Notes under the pieces: model-generated | What the model was told of the DNA's origin: nothing | Seen by the model: only the letters and a program-made list of their open reading frames with translations | Databases searched by the model: none | Origin: Candidatus Woesearchaeota archaeon | Lineage (GTDB): Archaea > Nanobdellota > Nanobdellia > Woesearchaeales > SM23-78 | DNA length: 14,038 bases | Direction: 5' to 3' | Assembly (NCBI GenBank): GCA_016933095.1 | Contig: JAFGBP010000074.1 | Span: forward strand, 1 to 14,038 | Program-made: the position numbers and the translations under genes | In this document: one piece after another, positions 13,968 to 14,038 of the stretch | How the letters are laid out: each line of letters begins with the position of its first letter | Numbering within the stretch: the stretch's first letter is position 1

Positions 13968-14038
13968 CCTGACACCCCCACGTACAAGGCGCCCCGATGC
14001 ATTGTCTTGTCTTCATACATTATCATGACGTCGTATGC
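13964..14038 (-). CDS. C-terminal end of an unknown upstream gene (partial)
   Basis: The last 24 codons of a gene entering from the right edge. Its visible tail reads AYDVMIMYEDKTMHRGALYV and ends GVSG before TGA. The frame is open to the window edge, and its stop codon overlaps the next gene's ATG (ATGA), the usual sign of a tightly coupled operon. Nothing about function can be said from this fragment beyond membership in the same operon as the membrane protein and the wall-lytic protein. Confidence 0.65.
   Translation of the reverse strand, partial: AYDVMIMYEDKTMHRGALYVGVSG

Noticed and set aside
13795..14016. 73-aa minus-strand frame at the right edge
   Set aside because: It overlaps the 180-aa membrane protein in another frame. 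The frame giving the ATGA overlap is the better continuation of the operon.

Overview
The window looks like a piece of an archaeal chromosome, most likely from a DPANN-type lineage (Woesearchaeota-like). That placement is an inference. It rests on RadA rather than RecA, an archaeal multi-OB-fold RPA with a zinc ribbon, TATA boxes 25-31 nt upstream of several start codons, and a set of large secreted or membrane-anchored proteins of unknown role. Every gene I can support is on the minus strand. The plus-strand open frames look like shadows of these genes.

Read in the direction of transcription, from the right edge to the left, the layout is as follows. (1) 14038-9058: a surface/secretion operon. 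It holds the C-terminal end of an unknown gene, a 180-aa single-pass membrane protein (joined to the first gene by an ATGA overlap), and a 1450-aa anchored protein. The last carries an NlpC/P60 Cys-His peptidase domain followed by a GH23-type lytic transglycosylase (SLT) domain and a long C-terminal region of unknown function. (2) 8880-7621: an RPA-like single-stranded DNA-binding protein. (3) 7568-6810: a full-length eukaryotic-type (AroQ-beta, yeast Aro7-like) chorismate mutase with most catalytic and some allosteric-site residues in place. (4) 6611-3132: a 1159-aa secreted and membrane-anchored protein with a complete transglutaminase-like Cys-His-Asp triad. (5) 2992-1914: a CARDB-type anchored protein, then a YdjM/DUF457-type membrane metal-dependent hydrolase. 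(6) 1627-187: a small conserved-looking protein directly followed by radA, preceded by a long structured leader.

Three themes stand out. First, two peptidoglycan-cleaving domains sit together in one archaeal surface protein, next to a small membrane protein with a pilin-like N-terminus; this fits an apparatus that opens bacterial or partner cell walls. Second, a chorismate mutase of the fungal/plant architecture sits alone with no other shikimate-pathway gene in view. Third, the non-coding stretches are more structured than expected: a GC-rich multi-hairpin element with a U-tract and a possible pseudoknot in the radA-operon leader, a cluster of hairpins between the chorismate mutase and transglutaminase genes, and a long stem-loop after the 1450-aa gene.

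The genome handling genes (radA, RPA) do not form one operon, and most units appear to have their own TATA box. For the chorismate mutase and transglutaminase genes the TATA-to-ATG spacing predicts leaderless mRNAs. radA and the 180-aa gene instead have visible Shine-Dalgarno sequences, as expected for downstream genes of operons. No mobile element, CRISPR array, tRNA or rRNA was found.
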